Of a stretch of DNA of 64,000 bases, positions 1 to 7,605 are shown piece by piece; within the stretch, counting starts at the first letter, position 1, and the number at the start of each line of letters is the position of its first letter. The translations under genes and the position numbers were made by a program. Source of the DNA: Pseudoxanthomonas sp. GM95 (lineage in GTDB: Bacteria; Pseudomonadota; Gammaproteobacteria; Xanthomonadales; Xanthomonadaceae); NCBI RefSeq assembly GCF_900109775.1, contig NZ_FOAX01000003.1, positions 186,001-250,000 of the forward strand. The letters are read 5' to 3'. The notes beneath the pieces were generated by a model that was given only the letters and a program-made list of their open reading frames with translations, was not told the DNA's origin and did not search any database.

Positions 1-413
1 TGGCCTGGGACTCGATGCGCCCGGTCTATCTGGACGTGTATCGCAAGACCTTCGACGACGATGACGTCAAGGCGATGACCAAATTCTACGAGTCCAAGGC
101 CGGCCAGCACCTGCTGGACCGCACCCCGGTGATGATGCAGACCCTGATGGTGGGCATCCAGCAGAAGATGATCCCGCAGCTGGAAGCCCTGCAGGCCGAG
201 GTCAAGACCGTCTCGGCCGAGCCGATCCCGGCCCCGCCGGTGTCGCCGCCGGAAGAACGCAAGAAGGTCGCCACCTCGTCTTCGACCAAGAAGAAGGCCA
301 CCACCAGCAAGAAATCGACGACCACCAAGAAGTCGACCAGCACCAAGAAGGCCAGCACCACCAAGAAAGCGCCGGCCAAGAAGACCACCACGACGACCAA
401 GAAGAAGACGTAG
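1..413 (+). CDS. DUF2059 domain protein with lysine-rich tail (5' truncated)
   Basis: The reading frame is open from base 3 to the TAG at 411-413 and has no start inside the window, so 136 C-terminal residues are visible. The first ~45 residues (WDSMRPVY, then FYESKAGQHLL and P) match the end of the DUF2059 domain, usually found in small exported proteins of unknown role. A proline-rich linker (PIPAPPVSPPEE) follows. The last ~50 residues are almost only Lys, Thr, Ser and Ala in a KK-spaced pattern, with about 18 lysines, like the tail of histone H1 or of AlgP-type proteins. Such a tail on DUF2059 is odd. Export cannot be judged because the N-terminus is missing. The domain call is fairly sure; the function is unknown. 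Confidence 0.7.
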   Translation, partial: AWDSMRPVYLDVYRKTFDDDDVKAMTKFYESKAGQHLLDRTPVMMQTLMVGIQQKMIPQLEALQAEVKTVSAEPIPAPPVSPPEERKKVATSSSTKKKATTSKKSTTTKKSTSTKKASTTKKAPAKKTTTTTKKKT

Positions 414-523
414 TCGCGCCGCGGGCCATGGCCTGCAGGCCTTCGCTCGAAGACAGAGTCGCTTCGCAACGAGAAAACGCTGCCTCTTCCCTTCGCGATG
501 CGAAAGGAAGCAGGCGACGGGCT

Positions 524-1246
524 TCAGCCCTCCAGCGACGCCCGCGCCGGCAGCGTCCAGTCCACCGTCCCCAGCCCGTGCCGGTGCAGGTAGTCGTTGG
601 CCTGCGAGAAATGCCGGCAACCCAGGAACCCGCGGTGCGCCGACAGCGGCGAGGGGTGCGGCGCCTTCAGCACGCGATGGCGGCGCGGGTCGATGACCTT
701 GCCCTTGGCCTGCGCGTAACTGCCCCACAGCATGAACACCAGGTGCTCGCGCTCCGCGGCCAGAGTCTGGATCACGTGGTCGGTGAAGCCTTCCCAGCCC
801 TTGCCCTGGTGCGCGCCGGCGCGGCCTTCCTCGACGGTCAGCACCGAGTTCAACAGCAGCACGCCGTGCCTGGCCCAGGCGGTGAGGCAGCCGTGGTCCG
901 GGCGGGCGAAGCCCACGTCCTGCGCCAGTTCCTTGTAGATGTTCAGCAGCGACGGCGGCACCGGCACGCCCGGCTGCACCGAGAAGCACAGCCCATGCGC
1001 CTGGCCCGCGCCGTGATACGGATCCTGGCCCAGGATCACGACTTTCACCTGGTCGAACGGCGTGGCGTCGAACGCCGCGAAGATCTGCGGCCCTGGCGGA
1101 AACACATGCGCCCCGGCCGCCTTGCGCTGGCGCAGAAACGCCGAGAGCTCCTGCATCTCCGGCCGCAGCAGGTAATCGCCGACCCGCGCCTTCCACGAAG
1201 GCTCAAGCTGGATGCGGGATGTGGTGTCTTCGTGTTCCGAGGTCAT
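524..1246 (-). CDS. ung: Uracil-DNA glycosylase, family 1
   Basis: This 240-residue protein excises uracil from DNA in base excision repair, in the cytoplasm. The water-activating motif GQDPYHG is at residues 73-79 (catalytic Asp75), the uracil-specificity region HGLCFSV at ~84-90, and the DNA-intercalation loop HPSPLS starts at His197. Length and motif order are normal for family 1 UDG. The start MTSEHEDTT gives a typical N-terminus. It is convergent with the DUF2059 gene on the left and lies downstream of, and on the same strand as, a small exported protein. The family call is essentially certain. Confidence 0.97.
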   Translation of the reverse strand: MTSEHEDTTSRIQLEPSWKARVGDYLLRPEMQELSAFLRQRKAAGAHVFPPGPQIFAAFDATPFDQVKVVILGQDPYHGAGQAHGLCFSVQPGVPVPPSLLNIYKELAQDVGFARPDHGCLTAWARHGVLLLNSVLTVEEGRAGAHQGKGWEGFTDHVIQTLAAEREHLVFMLWGSYAQAKGKVIDPRRHRVLKAPHPSPLSAHRGFLGCRHFSQANDYLHRHGLGTVDWTLPARASLEG

Positions 1247-1293
1247 GCCCTAGTGTGGAGCGTTCTACCGGGCCACGCCAAGACGACACCGCG

Positions 1294-1785
1294 TCACGGC
1301 CCGTGTGCAAGCACTTCGACGAGCGAAGATCCATTCGGGTATTTGATGTCCGCGATGCGCCAGCCTGCCTTGATCGGGACCAGGCGGAACTTCAATGCAA
1401 TCCGCTCGCCCGTGGAGGGGAACTTGAAGCGGACATCGACCGTGCCTGGATCAGGCGACGCCACGATGGTGAGGTCCTGCGCGGCCGGATCCTGCGATGC
1501 CCATAGCGGGACAAAATCCAACCCGCAGATCTCGCCACGACGGGCCTTGCAAGCCGCATCGGCCGCAAGCTGCCGGGCAACGCCGGGTGTGAAGTAACGG
1601 CGCAGCACCATCTCCGGCTGCTCGGCGAGTCCGGTACCAGCCCCGGGCATCACCGCTTCCCACGCGAAGTCGCGATAGACCCGCGCGACCACGTCCGATG
1701 CCGTCTTGTCGGCCGCCTGCGCCGTCATGGCCAGCATCAGGAGAACCACACCGATTGCGCTCCGCATGCCGCGTCCCTGCTTCAT
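1294..1785 (-). CDS. Small exported protein, possibly DUF3828-like
   Basis: This is a 163-residue protein with a Sec-type signal peptide (basic start, VVLLMLAM core, cleavage near AQAAD). The mature part begins with a YRDF-AWEA stretch, contains two cysteines (CKARRGEIC), and ends in a beta-rich section (IALKFRLVP, GWRIADIKYPNG). The last pattern resembles NTF2-like DUF3828 proteins, in which a short domain ends with a W-x-I-x-D-I strand. A second ATG at 1767 has a better spaced AGGGA ribosome site and may be the true start, removing six residues. It lies 31 bp downstream of tsaD on the same strand. The function is unknown and the family assignment is tentative. Confidence 0.6.
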   Translation of the reverse strand: MKQGRGMRSAIGVVLLMLAMTAQAADKTASDVVARVYRDFAWEAVMPGAGTGLAEQPEMVLRRYFTPGVARQLAADAACKARRGEICGLDFVPLWASQDPAAQDLTIVASPDPGTVDVRFKFPSTGERIALKFRLVPIKAGWRIADIKYPNGSSLVEVLAHGP

Positions 1786-1816
1786 CCGTTTCCCAATCCT
1801 TAGGCGCTGGATCGCC

Positions 1817-2842
1817 TCAAACCGCCTGCAACGTCGCCATATCCCAGCGCGGGGTGACTTTCACCTGTGCATCGTTGTGCTGGCCGGCTTCCAGGCGCAG
1901 GGCGCCGGCGAAAGCGATCATCGCGCCGTTGTCGGTGCACAGCGCCGGTCTGGGGAAGCACACCCGGCCGCCGTTGCGTGCCGCCGATTCCTGCAGCTTC
2001 GCGCGCAGGCGCTTGTTGGCGCCGACGCCGCCGGCGACCACCAGCACGTTGCTGCCAGCCGCATCCAGCGCGCGCTGGCACTTGATGGCCAGCGTATCGA
2101 CCACCGCATCCTCGAACCCACGGGCGATGTCGCGGCGGGTGTCCTCGCGCTGGTCGCTGTCGCGCCAGGCTAGCAGCACCTGGGTCTTCAGGCCCGAGAA
2201 GCTGAAATCCAGCCCCGGCCGGTCGGTCATCGGTCTGGAGAACTTGTACCGGCCCGGCGTGCCCTGTTCGGCCAAGGCCGCCAGCTGCGGGCCGCCCGGA
2301 TACGGCAAGCCCATCATCTTGGCGGTCTTGTCGAAGGCCTCGCCGGCAGCGTCGTCCAGGGTTTCGCCCAGCAACCGGTAGCTGCCGATCTGGTCCACGG
2401 CCACCAGCTGGGTATGGCCGCCTGAGACCAGCAGGGCGACGAACGGCGCTTCCGGCGGGTCGTCTTCCATCAGCGGCGCCAGCAGATGGCCTTCCATGTG
2501 ATGCACGCCGACGGCCGGCAGGTCCAGCGCCCAGGCCAGCGACCGGGCCACGCCGGCGCCGACCAGTAACGCGCCGACCAGGCCGGGGCCGGCGGTGTAG
2601 GCCACGCCATCGAGGTCGGCGGTGCTCAGGCCGGCTTTGTCCAAGGTCTGGCGGATCAGCGGCAGCAGTTTGCGCACGTGGTCGCGACTGGCCAGCTCGG
2701 GCACCACGCCGCCGTACTGGGCGTGCAGGGCGATCTGGCTGTACACCGCATGGGCGCGCAGGCCGGCTGCGCCGGCCAGGGAGGTGTCGAACACGGCCAC
2801 GCCGGTTTCGTCGCAGGAGGTTTCGATGCCGAGGACGTTCAT
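1817..2842 (-). CDS. tsaD: tRNA N6-adenosine threonylcarbamoyltransferase TsaD
   Basis: TsaD transfers the threonylcarbamoyl group to A37 of ANN-decoding tRNAs (t6A), working with TsaB and TsaE in the cytoplasm. The 341-residue product starts [14 protein letters not shown], the canonical ASKHA-fold N-terminus, so I place the start at 2842; the frame is open 63 bases further upstream but that part has no homology. The metal-binding motif HHMEGH spans residues 114-119 (His115, His119). [11 protein letters not shown] and SGGHTQL are also present. It is transcribed divergently from rpsU with a 123-bp gap, an arrangement familiar from many proteobacteria. Confidence 0.97.
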
Positions 2843-2887
2843 GCGTACAGGATGCGCCCGGCCCTGTGCCAATGCCAGTCCTGGCGC

Positions 2888-2916
2888 TTGCACGCCCCGG
2901 GGCAAGTCGCTATGAT
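2888..2916 (+). promoter_or_regulatory. Sigma-70-type promoter of rpsU
   Basis: TTGCAC at 2888-2893 and TATGAT at 2911-2916 are separated by exactly 17 bp, close to the sigma-70 consensus. They lie about 50 bases upstream of the rpsU ATG, in the divergent tsaD-rpsU gap. The expected transcript start is near 2923, just before a small hairpin (accggg at 2926-2931, cccggt at 2938-2943) that would sit at the very 5' end of the mRNA. This is assigned from sequence only. Confidence 0.7.
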
Positions 2917-2965
2917 GCGCGGCTCACCGGGTTGGAGCCCGGTACTTTTGTGTCCCGGAGATTCC

Positions 2966-3181
2966 ATGCCTAGCGTCAAAGTCCGCGAAAACGAGCCTTT
3001 TGAATTTGCGCTCCGTCGCTTCAAGCGCACCTGCGAAAAGGCCGGTGTCCTGGCCGAAACCCGCAAGCGCGAGTTCTACGAAAAGCCGACCCAGGAGCGT
3101 AAGCGCAAGGCCGCTGCCGCGGTGAAGCGCCAGCTGCGTCGCTCGTCGCGCGACGTCACCAAGCGCCAGCGCCTGTACTGA
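2966..3181 (+). CDS. rpsU: 30S ribosomal protein bS21
   Basis: This 71-residue basic protein of the small ribosomal subunit takes part in translation initiation. [19 protein letters not shown] at the N-terminus and the Arg/Lys-rich C-terminus ([18 protein letters not shown]) are typical, and the length equals the E. coli protein. The ATG at 2966 is preceded by GGAG at 2957-2960. In many proteobacteria rpsU heads a macromolecular-synthesis operon with dnaG and rpoD. Here a terminator follows rpsU, dnaG is 4.8 kb away, and rpoD is not in the window. Confidence 0.98.
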
Positions 3182-3243
3182 GCGAAGGCAGGTCGTGCCA
3201 CTGGGCTCGCTTCGGCGATCGTCCAGTGGGATGCCCGACCAAG

Positions 3244-3274
3244 AGCCGGCACGCGTGAGCGTCGCCGGCTTTTT
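3244..3274 (+). terminator. Intrinsic terminator after rpsU
   Basis: Inverted repeat agccggc (3244-3250) / gccggct (3264-3270) is followed directly by a run of five T. Just upstream a second hairpin (ccactgg 3198-3204 / ccagtgg 3223-3229, with an inner cgc-ttcg-gcg tip) fills most of the 3' untranslated region, so the rpsU message appears to end in two stacked stem-loops. Confidence 0.75.
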
Positions 3275-3354
3275 GTCGTTTCCTTATCACCCGGATTTCG
3301 TCTGAGATCCCGCGCACGGCCCTGCCCGTCGCGCACCCGGCCCGGAGCCCCGCC

Positions 3355-3801
3355 ATGAGCCTGAAAGCACAACTCACCAACGACATGAAGTCCGCCATGA
3401 AGGCCGGCGAGAAGGACCGCCTGGGCGTGATCCGCCTGATCAACGCGGCCATCAAGCAGCGCGAAGTGGACGAGCGCATTGAGCTTGACGATGCCGCCGT
3501 GCTGGCCGTGCTGGAAAAGATGGTCAAGCAGCGCAAGGACTCGGTCAGCCAGTACGAAGCTGCCGACCGCGAGGACCTGGCGGCGGTCGAGCGCGCCGAG
3601 ATCGTGATCATCGACGCCTACCTGCCGGCCAAGCTGGACGAAGCGGCGATCACCGTCGCGATCGAGGCCGCCATCGCCCAGACCGGCGCCAGCGGCCCGG
3701 CCGACATGGGCAAGCTGATGGGCGTGTTGAAACCGCAGCTGGCGGGCCAGGCCGACATGGGCCTGGTGTCCAAGTTGATCAAGCAGAAGCTGGCTGGCTG
3801 A
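3355..3801 (+). CDS. GatB/YqeY domain-containing protein
   Basis: This 148-residue cytosolic protein is entirely covered by the GatB/YqeY domain. It has the basic helical N-terminus MSLKAQLTNDMKSAMKAGEKDRLGVIRLINAAIKQ in outline, then VLEKMVKQRKDS and the C-terminal GKLMGVLKPQLAGQADMG segment. The domain resembles the tRNA-binding tail of the GatB amidotransferase subunit, but free-standing YqeY proteins have no firmly established role. The position right after rpsU and near dnaG is common in gammaproteobacteria. A terminator lies on each side, so it is probably transcribed alone. Confidence 0.93.
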   Translation: MSLKAQLTNDMKSAMKAGEKDRLGVIRLINAAIKQREVDERIELDDAAVLAVLEKMVKQRKDSVSQYEAADREDLAAVERAEIVIIDAYLPAKLDEAAITVAIEAAIAQTGASGPADMGKLMGVLKPQLAGQADMGLVSKLIKQKLAG

Positions 3802-3827
3802 GCGTTTCGGCCGCTGCAGCAACACGA

Positions 3828-3861
3828 CGAAGGCGGCCATCGGGTCGCCTTCGTCATTTTT
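3828..3861 (+). terminator. Intrinsic terminator after GatB/YqeY gene
   Basis: A perfect 8-bp stem cgaaggcg (3828-3835) / cgccttcg (3846-3853) is followed by tcatttttgg, giving a U-rich tail about 27 bases after the YqeY stop codon. Confidence 0.75.
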
Positions 3862-4053
3862 GGAGGGCCCTCGGCCGCTGCGCCGCCGGGCGCGCTCCAC
3901 TAAGATGCCGCCGCTGGGTGCACGCCGATCGCCGCACCCCACGATGGCCCGCCCGTGGCCACCTGGATGTCGCGTGCCGCCTTTCACTGCCCCGCCCTGC
4001 GCCCGCCCGGGTGCGCCGTTGCCGCGTCGTGCGTCCCTACGGGGATGCACGCC

Positions 4054-4329
4054 ATGACTGCGCTGTACCTGCTCTGCGGTCTGCTGGCCGCGCTGGGCTT
4101 CTACCTGGCGACCGCGCACCAGCAGCTGCGGCCTGCGCTGCGCCGGCATGCACGCCTGCTGCGGCTGGGTGCGTGGTGGCTGGCACTGGCGACGCTGCTG
4201 GCGGCGATCCAGGCACTGGGACCGTGGGCCGGCGGTTTTGCCGCGCTCACCGTGGTGATGCTGGGCCTGGTCGCCCTGCCCTACGCCGATGCGTGGTGGC
4301 AGCAGCGGAGCGCGCGCCGTGGCCGGTAA
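4054..4329 (+). CDS. DUF3325-like small membrane protein
   Basis: A 91-residue hydrophobic protein with about three membrane segments (TALYLLCGLLAALGFYLA, LGAWWLALATLLAAIQ, FAALTVVMLGLVALP). I chose the ATG at 4054 because the membrane part begins there; the frame stays open upstream but reads as unstructured sequence. Size, topology and the following DUF3649-like and PepSY genes match the DUF3325 family, seen next to siderophore receptors in Pseudomonas and relatives. Its stop overlaps the next gene, so the three genes form one operon. The biochemical role is not established in the family. Confidence 0.65.
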   Translation: MTALYLLCGLLAALGFYLATAHQQLRPALRRHARLLRLGAWWLALATLLAAIQALGPWAGGFAALTVVMLGLVALPYADAWWQQRSARRGR

Positions 4330-4591
4330 GTGGCTCGCCGCCATCCTGCTTGGCCTACCGCTGTCGACCGCCCTGGTCGGCCTGATCGTGCTGCTGTGGC
4401 CCGGCAAGCTGGAAGTCCACACCCTGCCGCTGTTACTGCTGTCCTTCCCGGTCTGGATCGGGGTGATGGCCGCGGCATTTGCGTGCCGCAGCGGCGCGCG
4501 TGCGTGGCTGTGGCTGGGCGGGGCGACGCTGCTGTGCTTCGGCGCGCTTTATGCGGTCAAGGCGCTCGGCTGGGCGGCGGTGCCGGCATGA
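4319..4591 (+). CDS. DUF3649-like small membrane protein
   Basis: A 90-residue protein with three membrane helices and an FPVWIGVMAAAFACRSGARAW-type centre that fits DUF3649. I favour the GTG at 4319, which overlaps the upstream stop codon by 11 bases; an ATG at 4289 would add ten residues that overlap the previous gene. Its own stop overlaps the ATG of the PepSY protein (ATGA at 4588-4591), so translation is probably coupled. DUF3649 proteins usually accompany PepSY-type reductases in iron acquisition. The specific role is unknown. Confidence 0.65.
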   Translation: MAGKWLAAILLGLPLSTALVGLIVLLWPGKLEVHTLPLLLLSFPVWIGVMAAAFACRSGARAWLWLGGATLLCFGALYAVKALGWAAVPA

Positions 4592-6180
4592 AGGCGGCCA
4601 CCCTACGCAGCTTCCTGGCGCTGCATACCTGGGTCGGGCTGCTCGCGGGCATGGCGCTGTTCATCGCGTTCTATGCCGGCGCGATCACCGTGTTCACCCA
4701 CCAGCTCAACGACTGGGCGCCGCGGCCGGCGGCGGCCGTGCCGGGTTCCACGCCCGATCTTGTCGCCGAAGTCGCACGCGCGCAGACCCTGGTCGACACC
4801 ATGCTGCGCCAGCAACCTGCGGCGCAGGAGGCGATGTTCCTGGTGATGGCGGGCGATCACGGCCCAGTACCGCGCATCTTCCACCAGCCGCCAGGCGGCA
4901 CCGCGACGTTCCAGTACCAGCTCGATGCCGACGGTGCGCTGCAGACGCTGCCGCAGCGCACCGGCTTCGTCGATTTTCTTTACGACCTGCACTTCACGGC
5001 CGGCCTGCCGCGCCTGTTCGGCACCTATCTGTTCGGCGTGGTGTGCGTGCTCTACGGCCTGGCGCTGGTCAGCGGCGTGGTGATCTACGCGCCGGTGCTG
5101 GTCAAGGATCTGTTCGCGCTGCGCATCGGCCGCAACGTCAAGCGCCTGTGGCAGGATGCGCACAACGTGATCGGCATGCTGTCGCTGCCCTTCCACGTGA
5201 TCTTCGCCTGGTCCGGCGCGGTGCTGGCACTGGGCGTGATCCTGCTGGCTCCGTTCAACACGCTAGTGTTCGACGGCAAGCTGATGCAGGTGCTGGCGCA
5301 GGATTTCGAAGTCGTGCCGCATGTCGAACCGGCCAAGGTCGCCAGGCCGACGCTGCCGGTGGCCGAGCTGATCCGCCGCGCCCAGGTCGCGATCCCCGGC
5401 ATGGAGATCGATTCGATCGCCTATCACGACATCGGCGATGCCAACGCACAGATCGAGCTGTATGGCGAAGTCGACCAGCGCCACCTCAATACGATGGCGC
5501 TGGTCGCGCTCAACGGCGCCAGTGGCGAGGTGTTGCGCACGGTCGATCCGCGCACGATGTCACCGGGCAACACCTGGCTGCGCGGGCTGCAGGCGCTGCA
5601 CTTCGGCCACTTCGGCCACGGCGCGGTGCTGTGGCTGTATTTCCTGCTCGGGCTCGGTGGCGCGTTCCTGTTCTATAGCGGCAACCTGCTCTGGATCGAA
5701 GCCCGCCGCAAGCGCCGCGCACCGCAGCAACCCACGCGCACGCAGGTAATGGCGCGGCTGACGTTGGGCGTGTGCCTGGGCTGCGTGGGCGGCGTCTCGG
5801 CGCTGTTCATCGCCGGTGCGCTGTTGCCCGATGCGCAGGCCAAGTACGCCTACTACGGCACGTTCTTCGCGCTGCTGCTGTGGGCGCTGATCCGCGCCCC
5901 GGCCAGGGCGGGTGCGGAGCTGCTGTTCGCCTGCGCGGCGTTGACCGCGCTGGTGCCGTTCGCGGGCTGGATCGGTACCGGCGAGCACGTCTTTGCTGCG
6001 CTGTGGAACGGACACTGGACGCGCTTTTTCGTCGGCATCATCGCGCTGCTGCTGGCCGCGGCGTATGCGCGCATGGGCGTCGCCGCCCGACGCCGCGCGC
6101 GTGTGGGCGAGGCCAACAGCGTGTGGTCTGCTTCACACAGCACGTCCCGCGATGCGGAACCCCGGCCACCTGTTGCGTGA
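4588..6180 (+). CDS. PepSY-associated transmembrane protein (putative siderophore-iron reductase)
   Basis: A 530-residue inner-membrane protein. The first helix carries the family signature LHTWVGLLAGMALF, then a large periplasmic loop (residues ~40-135), further helices near LFGTYLFGVVCVLYGLAL and FHVIFAWSGAVLAL, a second loop with PepSY-like sequence, and four or five helices at the C-terminus. Conserved histidines occur in the helices (LHFTAG, HNVIG, LHFGHFG). In characterised relatives such proteins reduce ferric siderophores in the periplasm. It ends an operon with DUF3325- and DUF3649-like proteins. No TonB receptor is next to it, so the substrate is unknown. Confidence 0.85.
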   Translation: MKAATLRSFLALHTWVGLLAGMALFIAFYAGAITVFTHQLNDWAPRPAAAVPGSTPDLVAEVARAQTLVDTMLRQQPAAQEAMFLVMAGDHGPVPRIFHQPPGGTATFQYQLDADGALQTLPQRTGFVDFLYDLHFTAGLPRLFGTYLFGVVCVLYGLALVSGVVIYAPVLVKDLFALRIGRNVKRLWQDAHNVIGMLSLPFHVIFAWSGAVLALGVILLAPFNTLVFDGKLMQVLAQDFEVVPHVEPAKVARPTLPVAELIRRAQVAIPGMEIDSIAYHDIGDANAQIELYGEVDQRHLNTMALVALNGASGEVLRTVDPRTMSPGNTWLRGLQALHFGHFGHGAVLWLYFLLGLGGAFLFYSGNLLWIEARRKRRAPQQPTRTQVMARLTLGVCLGCVGGVSALFIAGALLPDAQAKYAYYGTFFALLLWALIRAPARAGAELLFACAALTALVPFAGWIGTGEHVFAALWNGHWTRFFVGIIALLLAAAYARMGVAARRRARVGEANSVWSASHSTSRDAEPRPPVA

Positions 6181-6188
6181 TTTCAGGC

Positions 6189-6545
6189 ATGGGCCGCGTT
6201 GAATCCATCTTCGGGTACTGGCCCGAATTTGCTGATGGACGAATTTTGGCGCTTTCCTGGCAGCATGCAGACCAGCTGCTACTGACGATCGATTACATCG
6301 ACGCCGAGCAGCGCAAACGCGCCAGGATCAGCCTTCTGTTCTCGGGCATCTCCAACCTGAATCTGACCGGCCTCATGTCGGAGAACGTCTTGGATTCGCT
6401 TGAAATCAGCGGAGAGGGACCAGTCACCGTCCACCTCGAAGCGTGCGTTGGCTTGTGCGGAAGCTTCAATTGCGCCCGCGTTGAGGTGATCGAAGTCACC
6501 CAGAACAGCGTGTGCTCCCAGGCCGCGTCGCCGCACGAAACCTGA
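6189..6545 (+). CDS. Imm50-like immunity protein (orphan)
   Basis: A 118-residue soluble protein starting at the ATG at 6189, eight bases after the PepSY stop. The N-terminal IFGYWPEFADGRI, the central LLFSGISNLNLTG..SENVLDSL and the C-terminal VHLEACVGLCGSFNCARVEV follow the pattern of the Imm50 family, predicted immunity proteins of polymorphic or contact-dependent toxins. No toxin gene lies beside it, so it may be a spare immunity gene or have another role. Base composition seems slightly less GC-rich than its neighbours. The family match is from memory of the motif and is moderately sure. Confidence 0.5.
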   Translation: MGRVESIFGYWPEFADGRILALSWQHADQLLLTIDYIDAEQRKRARISLLFSGISNLNLTGLMSENVLDSLEISGEGPVTVHLEACVGLCGSFNCARVEVIEVTQNSVCSQAASPHET

Positions 6546-6615
6546 ACTCCGCGCTCACCGTTCGGTGACACCGGGCTGGGGCATGCTCGGGTGCAGTCCA
6601 TATCCGGTGCAGCGC

Positions 6616-7605
6616 GTGCCCCTGCCGTCTTCCGACAAGTTCAACCAGCGCCTGCAGCAGCTGCAGGACAGCCTGCCGGTGGCGCTGGCCCGGCGCTTTG
6701 GCGACAGCGACCTGATGACCCAGGCCGCGGCGTTGACCTTCTACGCGCTGCTCTCGCTTGCCCCGCTGCTGGTGCTGCTGCTGTGGCTGGTCGCTTCGCT
6801 GTATCCGCCGGCGCAGGACGAGTTGCTGCGCCAGCTCGTCGGCCTGGCTGGGCCACAGGCTGGCGATGTCGCGCAGACCGTGCTGGCCAACGCCAAGAAC
6901 CAGCCCAGCGTCGGCTCGCTGGCCGGGCTATGGAGCACGCTGCTGCTGATCATCGGCGCCACGGCGGTGTTCGCGCGCCTGCAGGCGGCGCTGAACCTGA
7001 TCTTCTATACCGATCGCAAGGAACTGTCCGGCGGCATCAAGGATTTCCTCAAGAAGCGCGTGTTTTCCTTCGGCGTGGTGCTGGGGCTGGGCTTCCTGCT
7101 GATCGTCTCGATGATGGCCGCCACCGCACTGCAGGTGGTGCTCAACAACGTGCCCTCGCTGTTGCCGGTGCTGGGCAACGCGCTGACCTTCGCGCTGTAT
7201 GCGGCGGCGTTCGGGTTCCTCTACCACTACCTGCCGGACCGGCCGGTGGAATGGCGCCAGGCGCTGCTGGGTGGGGTGATCACCGCCGGGCTCTTCATCG
7301 CCGGCCGCTATGCCATCGGCGTGTACCTGTCGCGCACCAATCCCGGCAGCGCCTACGGCGCCATGGGCGCGATGGTGATCATGCTGGTTTGGCTGTACTA
7401 CGCAACGGTGGTGTTCTTCATCGGCGCACTGATCACCGCGGTCATCGACGAACGCATGGACGCCCACATGGCCCACCGCGCCGCCGAACGCGACGCCGCA
7501 CTGCGCCAAAGCTCCACCGAACGCCCCCAGGCCGTGGACCCCGACGCCAACGCCCTGCCCGCGCAGGACCTGCCTTCGCACCAGGACAGCACGCCCAGGA
7601 TCTGA
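6616..7605 (+). CDS. YihY/UPF0761 family inner-membrane protein
   Basis: A 329-residue protein with a short cytosolic N-terminus, about six membrane helices and a hydrophilic C-terminal tail of some 50 residues. The family hallmark is the first helix region LMTQAAALTFYALLSLAPLLVLLL. Later blocks include GSAYGAMGAMVIMLVWLYY and FFIGALITAVIDE, also typical of YihY (formerly called BrkB-like). The start is uncertain: the GTG at 6616 fits the usual N-terminal length, while in-frame ATGs at 6565 and 6583 would add residues that do not look like the family. The transport or lipid-related role of the family is unproven. Confidence 0.85.
   Translation: MPLPSSDKFNQRLQQLQDSLPVALARRFGDSDLMTQAAALTFYALLSLAPLLVLLLWLVASLYPPAQDELLRQLVGLAGPQAGDVAQTVLANAKNQPSVGSLAGLWSTLLLIIGATAVFARLQAALNLIFYTDRKELSGGIKDFLKKRVFSFGVVLGLGFLLIVSMMAATALQVVLNNVPSLLPVLGNALTFALYAAAFGFLYHYLPDRPVEWRQALLGGVITAGLFIAGRYAIGVYLSRTNPGSAYGAMGAMVIMLVWLYYATVVFFIGALITAVIDERMDAHMAHRAAERDAALRQSSTERPQAVDPDANALPAQDLPSHQDSTPRI

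Noticed and set aside
428..1597. 389-codon open frame opposite ung and the exported protein
   Set aside because: It covers two real minus-strand genes and has the same arginine-rich shadow composition.
3190..3240. Possible tRNA-like fold after rpsU
   Set aside because: Only one stable stem with a tetraloop; no acceptor, anticodon and T arms could be drawn.
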